DNA of 56,258 bases from positions 1-56,258 of IMG/VR virus record IMGVR_UViG_3300010430_000048; one strand, given 5' to 3'. The notes beneath the pieces were generated by a model. It did not search any database and was not told the origin of the DNA. It worked only from the letters and a program-made list of their open reading frames with translations. Origin of the DNA: a virus. The translations under genes and the position numbers were made by a program. Shown in pieces: positions 1 to 6,337 of the stretch (its first letter is position 1; each line of letters begins with the position of its first letter).

Positions 1-498
1 AACATATTGAGTTGCATTACCTAAGTAATTAAATGTAAGAACACCAGCAGTTGTAATAGGACCTCCAGAGACTGCAATTGCATTTCCATTAGTAGCAGCA
101 TCTACACTAGTAACAGTTCCAACAAATTCATCTGTACTACTTATAGTAATATTATTAGAGCCATCATCAGATAAAGTGATGTTTGTACCAGGAAGAAGCT
201 TTACTATATCTATAGTAGCATCAGATCCTGTAAGTACTAAATCAACATTGTTTCCGTCTTGTGCACTACTATAATCATAAGTAGTATTACCACCACCAGC
301 AATAACAGCTGCAAGATCATATATAGAAATTAACTCTTGTTCTAGTTTTGGCAGATATGCCATAACATTTAAAGAGCTATCTACTTTAGTAGATAAAATT
401 AAATAATCTTCCTTACCATCTTTATTAAGATCATATGGTTTTGGTGCGTATTTCTTTTTGGAAAATAATCCAATTACGTCTTGCAGTAGTGAACCCAT
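1..498 (-). CDS. Partial tail-fibre-like protein (C-terminus beyond left edge)
   Basis: The reading frame is open from an ATG at 498 to the left edge, about 166 residues, so the C-terminus is missing. The N-terminus MGSLLQDVIGLFSKKKYAPK is followed by a calcium-loop-like DLNKDGKED and then by Thr/Ser/Gly/Val-rich beta sequence with phrases such as PGTNITLSDDGSNNITIS and GTVTSVDAATNG, which are common in phage tail fibres and spikes. The first 30 or so residues resemble the start of the fibre-like gene at 1415-2506, suggesting a shared virion-attachment module. It is the last gene seen in the leftward cluster. Seen: composition, motifs and openness to the edge. Inferred: a fibre or adhesin role; the receptor-binding part would lie outside the window. 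Confidence 0.7.
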   Translation of the reverse strand, partial: MGSLLQDVIGLFSKKKYAPKPYDLNKDGKEDYLILSTKVDSSLNVMAYLPKLEQELISIYDLAAVIAGGGNTTYDYSSAQDGNNVDLVLTGSDATIDIVKLLPGTNITLSDDGSNNITISSTDEFVGTVTSVDAATNGNAIAVSGGPITTAGVLTFNYLGNATQYV

Positions 499-509
499 TT
501 TTTTTTATT

Positions 510-710
510 TTATTTACAATATCCACTTTTGAAAGCAGCAGATTGAACTGGCTCACTTGCTCTAGTAGATTTTTGTGGTGGATTTAAATTTGTTTTTTTA
601 GCCAATTTAATTCTTGCCTCAACCTTTCTTCTATTCTTTTTTTGCTGTATAGCTTGTGGAATAGATGTAGGATTATAATATCCGTTAGTTACCTCTTTTA
701 TTTTTTTCAT
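510..710 (-). CDS. Small basic hypothetical protein (66 aa)
   Basis: A 66-residue Lys/Arg-rich protein beginning MKKIKEVTNGYYNP, with a basic centre (KKNRRKVEARIKLAKK) and a Ser/Gln-containing end. I do not recognise a family. No signal peptide or membrane segment is visible. It sits 2 bp downstream of the CDGSH-like peptide gene and 11 bp upstream of the partial fibre gene, in a tightly packed leftward cluster. The basic composition would fit nucleic-acid contact or packing inside the virion, but nothing in the sequence shows this. It is probably a real gene, judging by its tight fit between neighbours. Confidence 0.6.
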   Translation of the reverse strand: MKKIKEVTNGYYNPTSIPQAIQQKKNRRKVEARIKLAKKTNLNPPQKSTRASEPVQSAAFKSGYCK

Positions 711-712
711 GA

Positions 713-796
713 CTATTTATTTTTTGCGTGAGTGCCATCACAATTTCCATTTGGATCTTGTGTGTTTCCACATTTACATTTTACTTTATTCTCCAT
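713..796 (-). CDS. 27-residue CDGSH-like iron-sulfur peptide
   Basis: Translation gives MENKVKCKCGNTQDPNGNCD followed by GTHAKNK and a TAG stop. Cys7-x-Cys9, Cys19 and His23 in C-D-G-T-H match the ligand pattern of CDGSH-type [2Fe-2S] domains (C-x-C-x2-[ST]-x3-P-x-C-D-G-[STA]-H), with one extra residue between the second and third Cys and the Pro shifted. Known CDGSH domains use three Cys and one His to hold a labile 2Fe-2S cluster and act in redox or iron handling. Here the whole protein is little more than the motif. The gene sits 2 bp before the 66-aa gene and 4 bp after the 64-aa gene, so it is in step with the cluster. Cluster binding is inferred; zinc binding is the alternative. Confidence 0.65.
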   Translation of the reverse strand: MENKVKCKCGNTQDPNGNCDGTHAKNK

Positions 797-800
797 AACT

Positions 801-995
801 TTATTTCTTTTTAGGTTTCCCCATGTTACCATAAGAAGCCTTATTCATAAGTGGATCTAATACAGAACCACCACTCATGAAGCCCATCAAGCCTCCACCT
901 TTAGCCATTGCTACCATGCTTGCTTTTTGTGGTGTTGTGTCTCCATCTCCAGCTCCGTAAGTTGTACCGCCCATGTTGTATTTTTTATTTTTCAT
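801..995 (-). CDS. Small Gly/Met-rich hypothetical protein (64 aa)
   Basis: A 64-residue protein starting MKNKKYNMGGTTYGAGDGD, with a Gly/Met-rich middle (MAKGGGLMGFMSGGS) and a basic end (GNMGKPKKK). It has no recognised family and no convincing membrane segment. Double-glycine peptides of this kind recur in several putative virion proteins of this window, so a virion or cargo role is possible but unproven. It lies between the 3TM-type holin and the CDGSH-like peptide with very short gaps, so it is likely co-transcribed with them. Confidence 0.6.
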   Translation of the reverse strand: MKNKKYNMGGTTYGAGDGDTTPQKASMVAMAKGGGLMGFMSGGSVLDPLMNKASYGNMGKPKKK

Positions 996-1006
996 AATTC
1001 TTATTT

Positions 1007-1411
1007 TTATTTGTTATTTTTTTTTACTTTCTCTAATGACCTTCCACCAAAGTAGGCACCAATTACAGTTATTAAAACCAACTGTAGTAAATCAACCCAG
1101 CTAGCTTTTACATCAAATGCAATTACACCTGCATCTATAAATACTAATAATACTGTTGATACAACTAAAAATATAAGAACTAAAGGTCTTACATTCTTTG
1201 CTAACCAACTATCACTAGCCATATCTGCAGACCATCTTGAAGAGATTTCTTTTTCCATCTCCACTTCATGTTTTGCAATTAGCTCTTTTATTCTTCTTTC
1301 TGCTTCAAGCTTTTCATCTTTTGATGTAATAAGCTCATCCAATACACCACCTATTCCTTCAACTAATTTAGTTGCACCGCTTGAAAATAATCTTGTTATA
1401 AAGTTAGGCAT
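1007..1411 (-). CDS. Holin, 3TM-like family
   Basis: A 134-residue protein with an amphipathic, charged N-terminal half (coiled-coil-like, about residues 25-60), then SRWSADMASDSWLAKNVRPL leading into hydrophobic segments at about 74-92 and 105-122, ending YFGGRSLEKVKKNNK. The phrases SDSWLAKNVRPL and YFGGRSLEK are hallmarks I recognise from 3TM phage holins of Bacteroidota and other hosts. Holins form membrane lesions that time lysis. It lies 3 bp downstream of a fibre-like gene and upstream of small genes, not next to an obvious endolysin. A second holin-like gene of another family is at 6338-6751, so either may be the timing protein. The family call is firm; the functional role is inferred. 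Confidence 0.8.
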   Translation of the reverse strand: MPNFITRLFSSGATKLVEGIGGVLDELITSKDEKLEAERRIKELIAKHEVEMEKEISSRWSADMASDSWLAKNVRPLVLIFLVVSTVLLVFIDAGVIAFDVKASWVDLLQLVLITVIGAYFGGRSLEKVKKNNK

Positions 1412-1414
1412 ATC

Positions 1415-2506
1415 TTAAATTGTTGATGGATAAATTCTTATTTCTAAAGGTGTATCTAGTAATACATTATCTGCTGCTGGACTACTACTACCGCTTAGTT
1501 CATTAGTACATACTGTAAACTGGGTAGCTGTTACTCCAATTATATTAATTACATTAGGGTGGTTTTTAAATACTTGCATAGTATTTATTACAACTCTAGG
1601 TTCGTCAACTGATGAAGACCATGTTGCTGTATATCTTCCTGCAGCTACCCTAGACCATGATAATGTTTTTCCTGTATCATTATACACAACAACTTGTGAA
1701 GGATCATCTGAACCTGATTGAGTTAACTTAACTATAAGTGCTTGGTAAAAATGACTCATGTTTACAACCACTTTTGGACCTCCTGTACCTACAGTAGCAA
1801 TACCATCACCCCCTTCAATATCTACTGTATCACCATTGCTTACTGTTTGATTAGATCCTGAGTCACCACCAATTAAGAAGTCAGTCATACCACCACCTCC
1901 ACCTGTTGCATAATTAGGGATGTTTAAAACACCACTGCTTAATGTTGCTGCTCCAGATGTTCCAGTTGTAGTTAGACTTAAACCTGCACCTGCAGGAACG
2001 CTAAGTGATATTTCATTTGAACTTTGTGCTACAGTTATATTACTTCCCTGTACTATACTTCTAAAGTTAAGTGTCTCACCAACTTTATCTTTCCATACAT
2101 TAGAACCGCTTCCTACATTGGCTGCAAGATTAGGTTCTCCTTCTGTTGTTATTTCAATATAATTATCATCAGCAGAAACACCAAGAGTAAGATTACTACT
2201 TAAAGATTTAAATGAACGGAAATAATCAGTACACTTTTCTGTTTCAGGGTCTATATCTGTTTTTTGATATACACCTGGTGTACTTGAACCTTTAGATTCT
2301 GGTACATTTACTATATCACAAGATTCTGATGCTACTTTAAGATCTTTAATCTTAATAAGCTTTACACTTTTATAAGGTATGGGTGAAGCAACCCCAGTCA
2401 TATCAGGCTCTTCGTTAACACCTAATACTAAGACATCATTAGGTTCTGCTTTTTTTGCAAAGACACCTCTTCTTAATAAACTTAATACATCCGTTAAGAT
2501 ATTCAT
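1415..2506 (-). CDS. Tail-fibre-like structural protein (363 aa)
   Basis: The N-terminus MNILTDVLSLLRRGVFAKKA resembles that of the partial fibre gene at 1-498. The body is beta-rich and low in charge (VWKDKVGETLNFRSIVQGSN, ITVAQSSNEISLSVPAGAGL), followed by a Gly hinge (ATGGGGGM), a DGIATVGTGGPK stretch and a C-terminal domain ending DTPLEIRIYPSTI. Such repeats are typical of phage fibres. Its ATG overlaps the stop of the 87-aa gene (ATGA), indicating translational coupling, and the holin follows after 3 bp. I see no enzymatic motif. A receptor-binding or fibre role is inferred from composition; the exact family was not recognised. Confidence 0.65.
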   Translation of the reverse strand: MNILTDVLSLLRRGVFAKKAEPNDVLVLGVNEEPDMTGVASPIPYKSVKLIKIKDLKVASESCDIVNVPESKGSSTPGVYQKTDIDPETEKCTDYFRSFKSLSSNLTLGVSADDNYIEITTEGEPNLAANVGSGSNVWKDKVGETLNFRSIVQGSNITVAQSSNEISLSVPAGAGLSLTTTGTSGAATLSSGVLNIPNYATGGGGGMTDFLIGGDSGSNQTVSNGDTVDIEGGDGIATVGTGGPKVVVNMSHFYQALIVKLTQSGSDDPSQVVVYNDTGKTLSWSRVAAGRYTATWSSSVDEPRVVINTMQVFKNHPNVINIIGVTATQFTVCTNELSGSSSPAADNVLLDTPLEIRIYPSTI

Positions 2507-2766
2507 TTCTTTCTGTTTTTACCTCTCTTAGTTTTAGATGGTCCACTATATGTGTTATGAGTTCCACCTCCTAATTTATAAGCTTGCTTTGATTCTACCC
2601 CTGTTTCATTGTTTTTTACAATTCTCTCAGCATTACCACCTCTATTCATCTTTTCTATTACAGAAGACATCATGATTTCATCTAGCTCACCGCCAGATCT
2701 CATAAGCATCTTTGTTTTTTGTCTGCTCATTTTTCCTTTTGACAGACATGGTCTTTTCTTTGCCAT
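2503..2766 (-). CDS. Small basic hypothetical protein (87 aa)
   Basis: An 87-residue, strongly basic protein starting MAKKRPCLSKGKMSRQKTKM and ending SKTKRGKNRKK. It carries MLMRSGGELDEIM, a version of the double-glycine peptide (GGE/GGD) found repeatedly in the putative cargo proteins of this window. No known domain was recognised. It begins 3 bp after the 48-aa gene and overlaps the next gene by 4 bp, so it sits in a translationally coupled chain. It ends with TGA, showing that TGA is a stop codon here. Its composition suggests a DNA-associated or packaged virion protein, which is only inference. Confidence 0.6.
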   Translation of the reverse strand: MAKKRPCLSKGKMSRQKTKMLMRSGGELDEIMMSSVIEKMNRGGNAERIVKNNETGVESKQAYKLGGGTHNTYSGPSKTKRGKNRKK

Positions 2767-2769
2767 AGT

Positions 2770-2916
2770 TTAATAATCAAAAGTTAATGTTGCTATAAAC
2801 AAATATAATTTAATAGTTCTATAATCATATTCTTTATCTGCATCTATAAATTCCCAACCTAGTGCTAATCTATTGTGGGGCCAATGAAATGCTATTTCTA
2901 ATTGCCAATCTTCCAT
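2770..2916 (-). CDS. Conserved-looking short protein (48 aa)
   Basis: The reading frame gives MEDWQLEIAFHWPHNRLALG, then WEFIDADKEYDYRTIKLYLF and IATLTFDY. The pattern of alternating hydrophobic beta strands, a central LGWEF and a terminal TIKLYLFIATLTF resembles short proteins I have seen in phages of Bacteroidota and marine bacteria; no function is known to me. Its ATG shares the last A of the preceding stop (TAATG), which signals translational coupling, and the next gene starts 3 bp later. The tight overlaps on both sides make a real gene likely despite its size. Confidence 0.65.
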   Translation of the reverse strand: MEDWQLEIAFHWPHNRLALGWEFIDADKEYDYRTIKLYLFIATLTFDY

Positions 2917-3017
2917 TATAATTTACTTTTTGTTTTATTACATAATCCTTGACGGCAATATCCTAAACAGACTTTACCTCTTGTAACCCATTGGATTAAC
3001 AAACATACTTGTCTCAT
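2916..3017 (-). CDS. Cys-rich micro-protein (33 aa)
   Basis: Translation gives MRQVCLLIQWVTRGKVCLGY, then CRQGLCNKTKSKL and TAA. Four Cys (5, 17, 21, 26) lie in a mostly hydrophobic N-terminal two-thirds followed by a basic tail. The pattern could bind a metal or form disulfides; neither is shown. Both ends overlap their neighbours by one base as TAATG, so the three genes form a coupled chain, which is the strongest sign that this is a real gene. The family was not recognised beyond a faint likeness to other tiny phage peptides with a C-x-G-x-C core. Confidence 0.6.
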   Translation of the reverse strand: MRQVCLLIQWVTRGKVCLGYCRQGLCNKTKSKL

Positions 3018-3271
3018 TACTTGACCTCTTTTTTCTTTCTGCCTTTTCTAGCTTTGCCTTTTACAGCACCACCAACATCAGCAAGTTGACTACCAACTTC
3101 TTTAATTGCTCTACCTACATCAGCTAATTCATCTGCAGTAAGCTTATATCTTTTAACTATTTCAACTAAAGTCTTCTCTGCCTTTTCATCTATAGAAGTC
3201 TTTGACCATACAGCTCTCCAATAATCTTGAGGGCTATACGTCCATAAAACGTTTGCTATTTTTTTTAACAT
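3017..3271 (-). CDS. Small protein with basic tail (84 aa)
   Basis: The chosen start gives MLKKIANVLWTYSPQDYWRA, then helical sequence (KYKLTADELADVGRAIKEV-like) and a Lys/Arg-rich end (KGKARKGRKKKEVK). An upstream in-frame ATG at 3340 would add 23 residues, but that extension crosses the promoter-like motif at 3297-3310 and reads as non-conserved sequence, so the shorter form is preferred. It is the first gene of the leftward cluster and overlaps the 33-aa gene by one base (TAATG). The short hydrophobic N-terminus and basic tail could allow membrane or DNA contact. No function is recognised. Confidence 0.6.
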   Translation of the reverse strand: MLKKIANVLWTYSPQDYWRAVWSKTSIDEKAEKTLVEIVKRYKLTADELADVGRAIKEVGSQLADVGGAVKGKARKGRKKKEVK

Positions 3272-3296
3272 GATAAAGTATTTTAATGTACTATAT

Positions 3297-3310
3297 AAAT
3301 AATATACAAA
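3297..3310 (-). promoter_or_regulatory. Promoter-like motif TTTGTATATTATTT
   Basis: On the minus strand the sequence reads TTTGTATATTATTT, 26 bp before the ATG at 3271. Close copies occur at 3375, 7161, 30200, 35804, 49034 and 53272, nearly always in gaps upstream of minus-strand genes. Its left flank also forms an ATACAA/TTGTAT inverted repeat with 3311-3318. Promoter function is inferred from recurrence and position. Confidence 0.45.
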
Positions 3311-3350
3311 TTTTGTATCACTTAAGCAACTCAAAGACATATATTAATGC

Positions 3351-3358
3351 TATCTTTG
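3351..3358 (+). promoter_or_regulatory. Bacteroidota-type -7 box (TATCTTTG)
   Basis: TATCTTTG matches the TAnnTTTG -7 element known from Bacteroidota sigma factors. It lies about 70 bp upstream of the plus-strand 62-aa gene. No good TTTG -33 element is seen at the usual distance, so this is a tentative promoter for the rightward genes. Confidence 0.35.
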
Positions 3359-3374
3359 TCTTGCTTACATATGT

Positions 3375-3386
3375 ATAATATACAAA
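3375..3386 (-). promoter_or_regulatory. Second copy of the TTTGTATATTAT motif
   Basis: The minus strand reads TTTGTATATTAT in the divergent gap between the leftward small-gene cluster and the rightward 62-aa gene. It is a near-identical second copy of the motif at 3297-3310. Two copies in one gap suggest a tandem promoter or binding site; this is unproven. Confidence 0.4.
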
Positions 3387-3428
3387 ATTTTACTAACAAA
3401 ATTAAACATTAACCAATAAGAAAACTAC

Positions 3429-3617
3429 ATGAACAAAATTGACCACTTACAATTTAAATCTAAATTTTCCTTAGAAGTCCTTCCAACAGAGACACTTTTT
3501 GGCATAAAGACAGTGAATTGTGAAGTACTTTGTGAAGATGATAAATACCGTCCTATGGGTGGTGTTGAATTAGGTTTCATTTTTTTTACTATAACATTTG
3601 TAAAATTATTTGTCTAG
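3429..3617 (+). CDS. Small hypothetical protein (62 aa)
   Basis: A plus-strand gene reading MNKIDHLQFKSKFSLEVLPT and ending GGVELGFIFFTITFVKLFV. The C-terminal hydrophobic strand pair resembles the end of the 48-aa gene at 2770-2916 (IKLYLFIATLTFDY), so the two may be distant relatives in a family of short phage beta proteins. It has a candidate -7 box upstream and a strong hairpin terminator downstream (3662-3697), the normal surroundings of a small independent transcript. No function is recognised. The hydrophobic end could also be a membrane segment. Confidence 0.5.
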   Translation: MNKIDHLQFKSKFSLEVLPTETLFGIKTVNCEVLCEDDKYRPMGGVELGFIFFTITFVKLFV

Positions 3618-3661
3618 ACTTTTCAGTCTAATCAAAATTTCTTACATTATATATACCAAGC

Positions 3662-3697
3662 AGCTGTATGTCTCTTACGTAGATATACAGCTTTTTT
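3662..3697 (+). terminator. Intrinsic terminator or nrd leader hairpin
   Basis: A 12-bp stem (AGCTGTATGTCT with AGATATACAGCT, one G-U pair) with a 7-base loop is followed by TTTTTT. It lies between the 62-aa gene and nrdB, only about 20 bp before the nrdB ATG. It can end the small-gene transcript, or act as an attenuator if nrdBA is transcribed through it. Confidence 0.75.
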
Positions 3698-3718
3698 AAC
3701 CCATCTAAAATATTAATT

Positions 3719-4699
3719 ATGAATAAAGACATCTTTAAGTCAAGAGTAAACATATTACCTTATGAGTATCCACAGCTATTAGCATACAAAGATGCAATAA
3801 GACATTCTTACTGGATTGACACAGAGTTTAATTTTACAGAGGATATACAAGATTTTAAAATAAACATAAGCTCCAAAGAAAAAGATGTAATTAAAAAGAC
3901 AATGCTTGCAATTGCTCAGATAGAAGTAAATGTAAAAACTTTTTGGGGTGATCTTTATAAACGCATGCCTATAACAGAAGTAGGTGATGTAGGTTTTACT
4001 TTTGCTGAGTCTGAAGTAAGACATAAAGATGCTTATGCAAGACTGATTAGAATATTAGGACTGGAAGAAGAATTTCAATCAGTAGTTGAAGTACCTGCAA
4101 TAGAGGGTAGACTTAAATACTTAAAGAAATACTTAGATGGTACACGTTCCAGAGACAACAAAATGTATACTAAGTCTGTATTACTATTCTCTTTATTTAT
4201 AGAGCACGTAAGTCTATTTAGTCAGTTTTTAATTATGATGAGCTTTAACAAAGAAAAGAATGTGCTTAAGGGTATATCTAATGTTGTTGAAGCTACTAGT
4301 AAAGAAGAAGAAATACACGGTAACTTTGGTGCTGAACTTATTAATATCATCAAGAAAGAAAATCCTGAGTGGTTTGATGCAGAATTTGAAGAGCTCATTT
4401 ATTCTGCATGTAGAAAAGCATATAGAGCAGAGTGTGGTATATTAGATTGGATCTTTGAACAAGGAGAGCTTGAGTTCTTACCAAAACAAACATTGTATCA
4501 CTTTATAAAAAACAGATTTAATAACTCTCTTGAAAAGATAGGCATGAAACCAATCTTTGAAGTAGATAGAGAAATATTAAAATCAGTTGAATGGTTTGAC
4601 ATAGAGATAACCGGAACAAAAGAGGGAGATTTCTTTTACAAAAAAAGTGTAGACTATAATAAAAAAAGCAAGAGCATCACACTTGATGACTTGTTCTAA
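3719..4699 (+). CDS. nrdB: Ribonucleotide reductase class I, small subunit
   Basis: A 326-residue R2 protein with the full helical core. Metal-ligand motifs are Glu69 (AIAQIEV), Glu99-x-x-His102 (ESEVRH), Glu162 (FIEHVS) and Glu197-x-x-His200 (KEEEIH); the radical-tyrosine position is kept as Tyr106 (HKDAY). The C-terminus SITLDDLF is the usual flexible tail that docks on the large subunit. R2 makes the radical used by NrdA to turn ribonucleoside diphosphates into deoxy forms. The first ligand is Glu where the common Fe/Tyr enzymes have Asp; Glu is known there in subclasses Ic and Id, so a manganese-containing enzyme is possible (inference). It leads nrdA by 11 bp, the reverse of the E. coli order, on the strand opposite to the virion genes. 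Confidence 0.95.
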   Translation: MNKDIFKSRVNILPYEYPQLLAYKDAIRHSYWIDTEFNFTEDIQDFKINISSKEKDVIKKTMLAIAQIEVNVKTFWGDLYKRMPITEVGDVGFTFAESEVRHKDAYARLIRILGLEEEFQSVVEVPAIEGRLKYLKKYLDGTRSRDNKMYTKSVLLFSLFIEHVSLFSQFLIMMSFNKEKNVLKGISNVVEATSKEEEIHGNFGAELINIIKKENPEWFDAEFEELIYSACRKAYRAECGILDWIFEQGELEFLPKQTLYHFIKNRFNNSLEKIGMKPIFEVDREILKSVEWFDIEITGTKEGDFFYKKSVDYNKKSKSITLDDLF

Positions 4700-4710
4700 A
4701 AACAAAACCA

Positions 4711-6336
4711 ATGGAATATAATAAATATTACTGGCTCAATGAAGACAGCCGCACATTTTTATCAAGAGGATATATTACTGAATCACCAGAACAAAGAATC
4801 AAAGACATTGCTATAAAAGCAGAAAAGTATTTGAATATAAAAGGATTTGCAGAAAAGTTTGAGGATTATATGGCAAGAGGTTTTTACTCTTTGTCTACTC
4901 CTGTATGGATTAACTTTGGTAAACAAAAAGGTTTACCTATAAGCTGCTATGGATCTAACATAGATGATAACTTAGACAGCATACTTAACGCAGGACGTGA
5001 AATAGGAATGATGTCTAAGTATGGTGGTGGTACAAGTGCTTACTTGGGTAACATTAGACCAAGAGGAAGTGAAATATCTACAGGGGGTCATGCTGATGGT
5101 CCTATTCACTATGCTAGAATGTATGACACTGTAGTAGATGTATGTAAACAATCTGAAGCTAGACGTGGTGCTTGTGCAGTATATCTACCTGTGGAACATC
5201 AAGACATTGATGAGTTCCTAGATATTGGTACTGAGGGAAACCCAATACAAAATCTACAGTATGGTATTACAGTTGGTGATACGTGGATGGAAGAGATGAA
5301 AGAAGGAGATAGAAAAAAACGTAAAATATGGGCAAAAATAATACAACGTAGATCAGAGTTTGGTTTTCCATATATAATGTTTAAAGATAGCAGTAATAAT
5401 AACTCTCCTTACAAAGAACTTGGTATGGAGATAACAGCTTCTAACCTGTGCTCTGAAATTCAGCTTCCTACAGATAGCTATAATTCTTTTGTATGTTGCT
5501 TAGGGTCCATTAATCTTTTACATTGGGACCAGATAAAGGAAACTGATGCAATTGAAACATATGTATATTTCTTAAATGCAGTAATGGATGAATTCATTAT
5601 TAAGTCTGAAACTATGCCGGGTATGAAGAGAGCATTTAACTTTGCTGAGAAGCATAGAGCAATTGGTCTTGGTGTATTAGGTTATCATTCATTATTTCAA
5701 TCTAAACTTCTTGAGTTTGACTCATTAAAAGCTAAAGGTTTAAACAGTGAGATCTTTAGAACTCTTAAAGACAGAAGTGAGATTGCTTCTAGAGAGTTAC
5801 ATAAAGAATATGGATACACATCTCTTAGAGAAGGATATGCTAACACCACTCTTATGGCCATTGCTCCTACCAAGTCTAGTTCATTTATACACGGTGCTGT
5901 GTCTATGGGTATAGAGCCTATCAAGTCTAACTACTTTATTAAAGATCTTGCTAAATCTAAGACTGTATATAAAAATCCATTCTTAGAAGAAGAACTAGAA
6001 AAGTATAGTTTAAACACTGACAAAACCTGGAAGTCTATTCTAAGTAAAGATGGGTCTGTGCAACACCTAGACTTTCCCACTAAAGAAGTATTTAAATCTT
6101 TTGTTGAGATCTCTCCAAAAGAGATTGTATTGCAAGCTGCACAAAGGCAAAAGTATATTGATCAATCACAGTCACTTAATTTAATGATAGATCCATCTGT
6201 ATCAGCTAAACAGATTAATCAATTATATTTATATGCTTGGGAAGAAGGTGTAAAAACTTTGTACTATCAGTTTAGTAAAAGTAGTGCACAAGACTTTGCT
6301 CGTAATATATTAGAATGCTCTAGTTGTGAGGGGTAG
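4711..6336 (+). CDS. nrdA: Ribonucleotide reductase class I, large subunit
   Basis: A 541-residue catalytic subunit. Visible motifs: Cys79 in LPISCYGS and Cys262/263 in VCCLGSINL (the redox pair), the active-site triad Asn245-x-Cys247-x-Glu249 in NLCSEI, the phosphate-binding APTKSSSFI (385-393), paired Tyr518-Tyr519 in TLYYQF for radical transfer, and the C-terminal reducing pair Cys536-x-x-Cys539 (ECSSC). It reduces ribonucleotides with NrdB and boosts dNTPs for phage DNA synthesis. It starts directly in the R1 core and has no N-terminal ATP-cone, and is much shorter than the 761-residue E. coli enzyme, so dATP feedback through an NrdA cone is not expected. It ends with TAG, 1 bp from the stop of the convergent holin-like gene. 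Confidence 0.96.
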   Translation: MEYNKYYWLNEDSRTFLSRGYITESPEQRIKDIAIKAEKYLNIKGFAEKFEDYMARGFYSLSTPVWINFGKQKGLPISCYGSNIDDNLDSILNAGREIGMMSKYGGGTSAYLGNIRPRGSEISTGGHADGPIHYARMYDTVVDVCKQSEARRGACAVYLPVEHQDIDEFLDIGTEGNPIQNLQYGITVGDTWMEEMKEGDRKKRKIWAKIIQRRSEFGFPYIMFKDSSNNNSPYKELGMEITASNLCSEIQLPTDSYNSFVCCLGSINLLHWDQIKETDAIETYVYFLNAVMDEFIIKSETMPGMKRAFNFAEKHRAIGLGVLGYHSLFQSKLLEFDSLKAKGLNSEIFRTLKDRSEIASRELHKEYGYTSLREGYANTTLMAIAPTKSSSFIHGAVSMGIEPIKSNYFIKDLAKSKTVYKNPFLEEELEKYSLNTDKTWKSILSKDGSVQHLDFPTKEVFKSFVEISPKEIVLQAAQRQKYIDQSQSLNLMIDPSVSAKQINQLYLYAWEEGVKTLYYQFSKSSAQDFARNILECSSCEG

Positions 6337-6337
6337 G

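Noticed and set aside
3272-3340. Longer N-terminus for the 84-residue protein (start at 3340)
   Set aside because: It would run through the promoter-like motif at 3297-3310 and adds atypical residues; MLKKIANV at 3271 is a more natural start.
3779-4024. Minus-strand open frame opposite nrdB
   Set aside because: It is fully inside nrdB, Cys/Tyr/Phe-rich in translation and without neighbours or signals.
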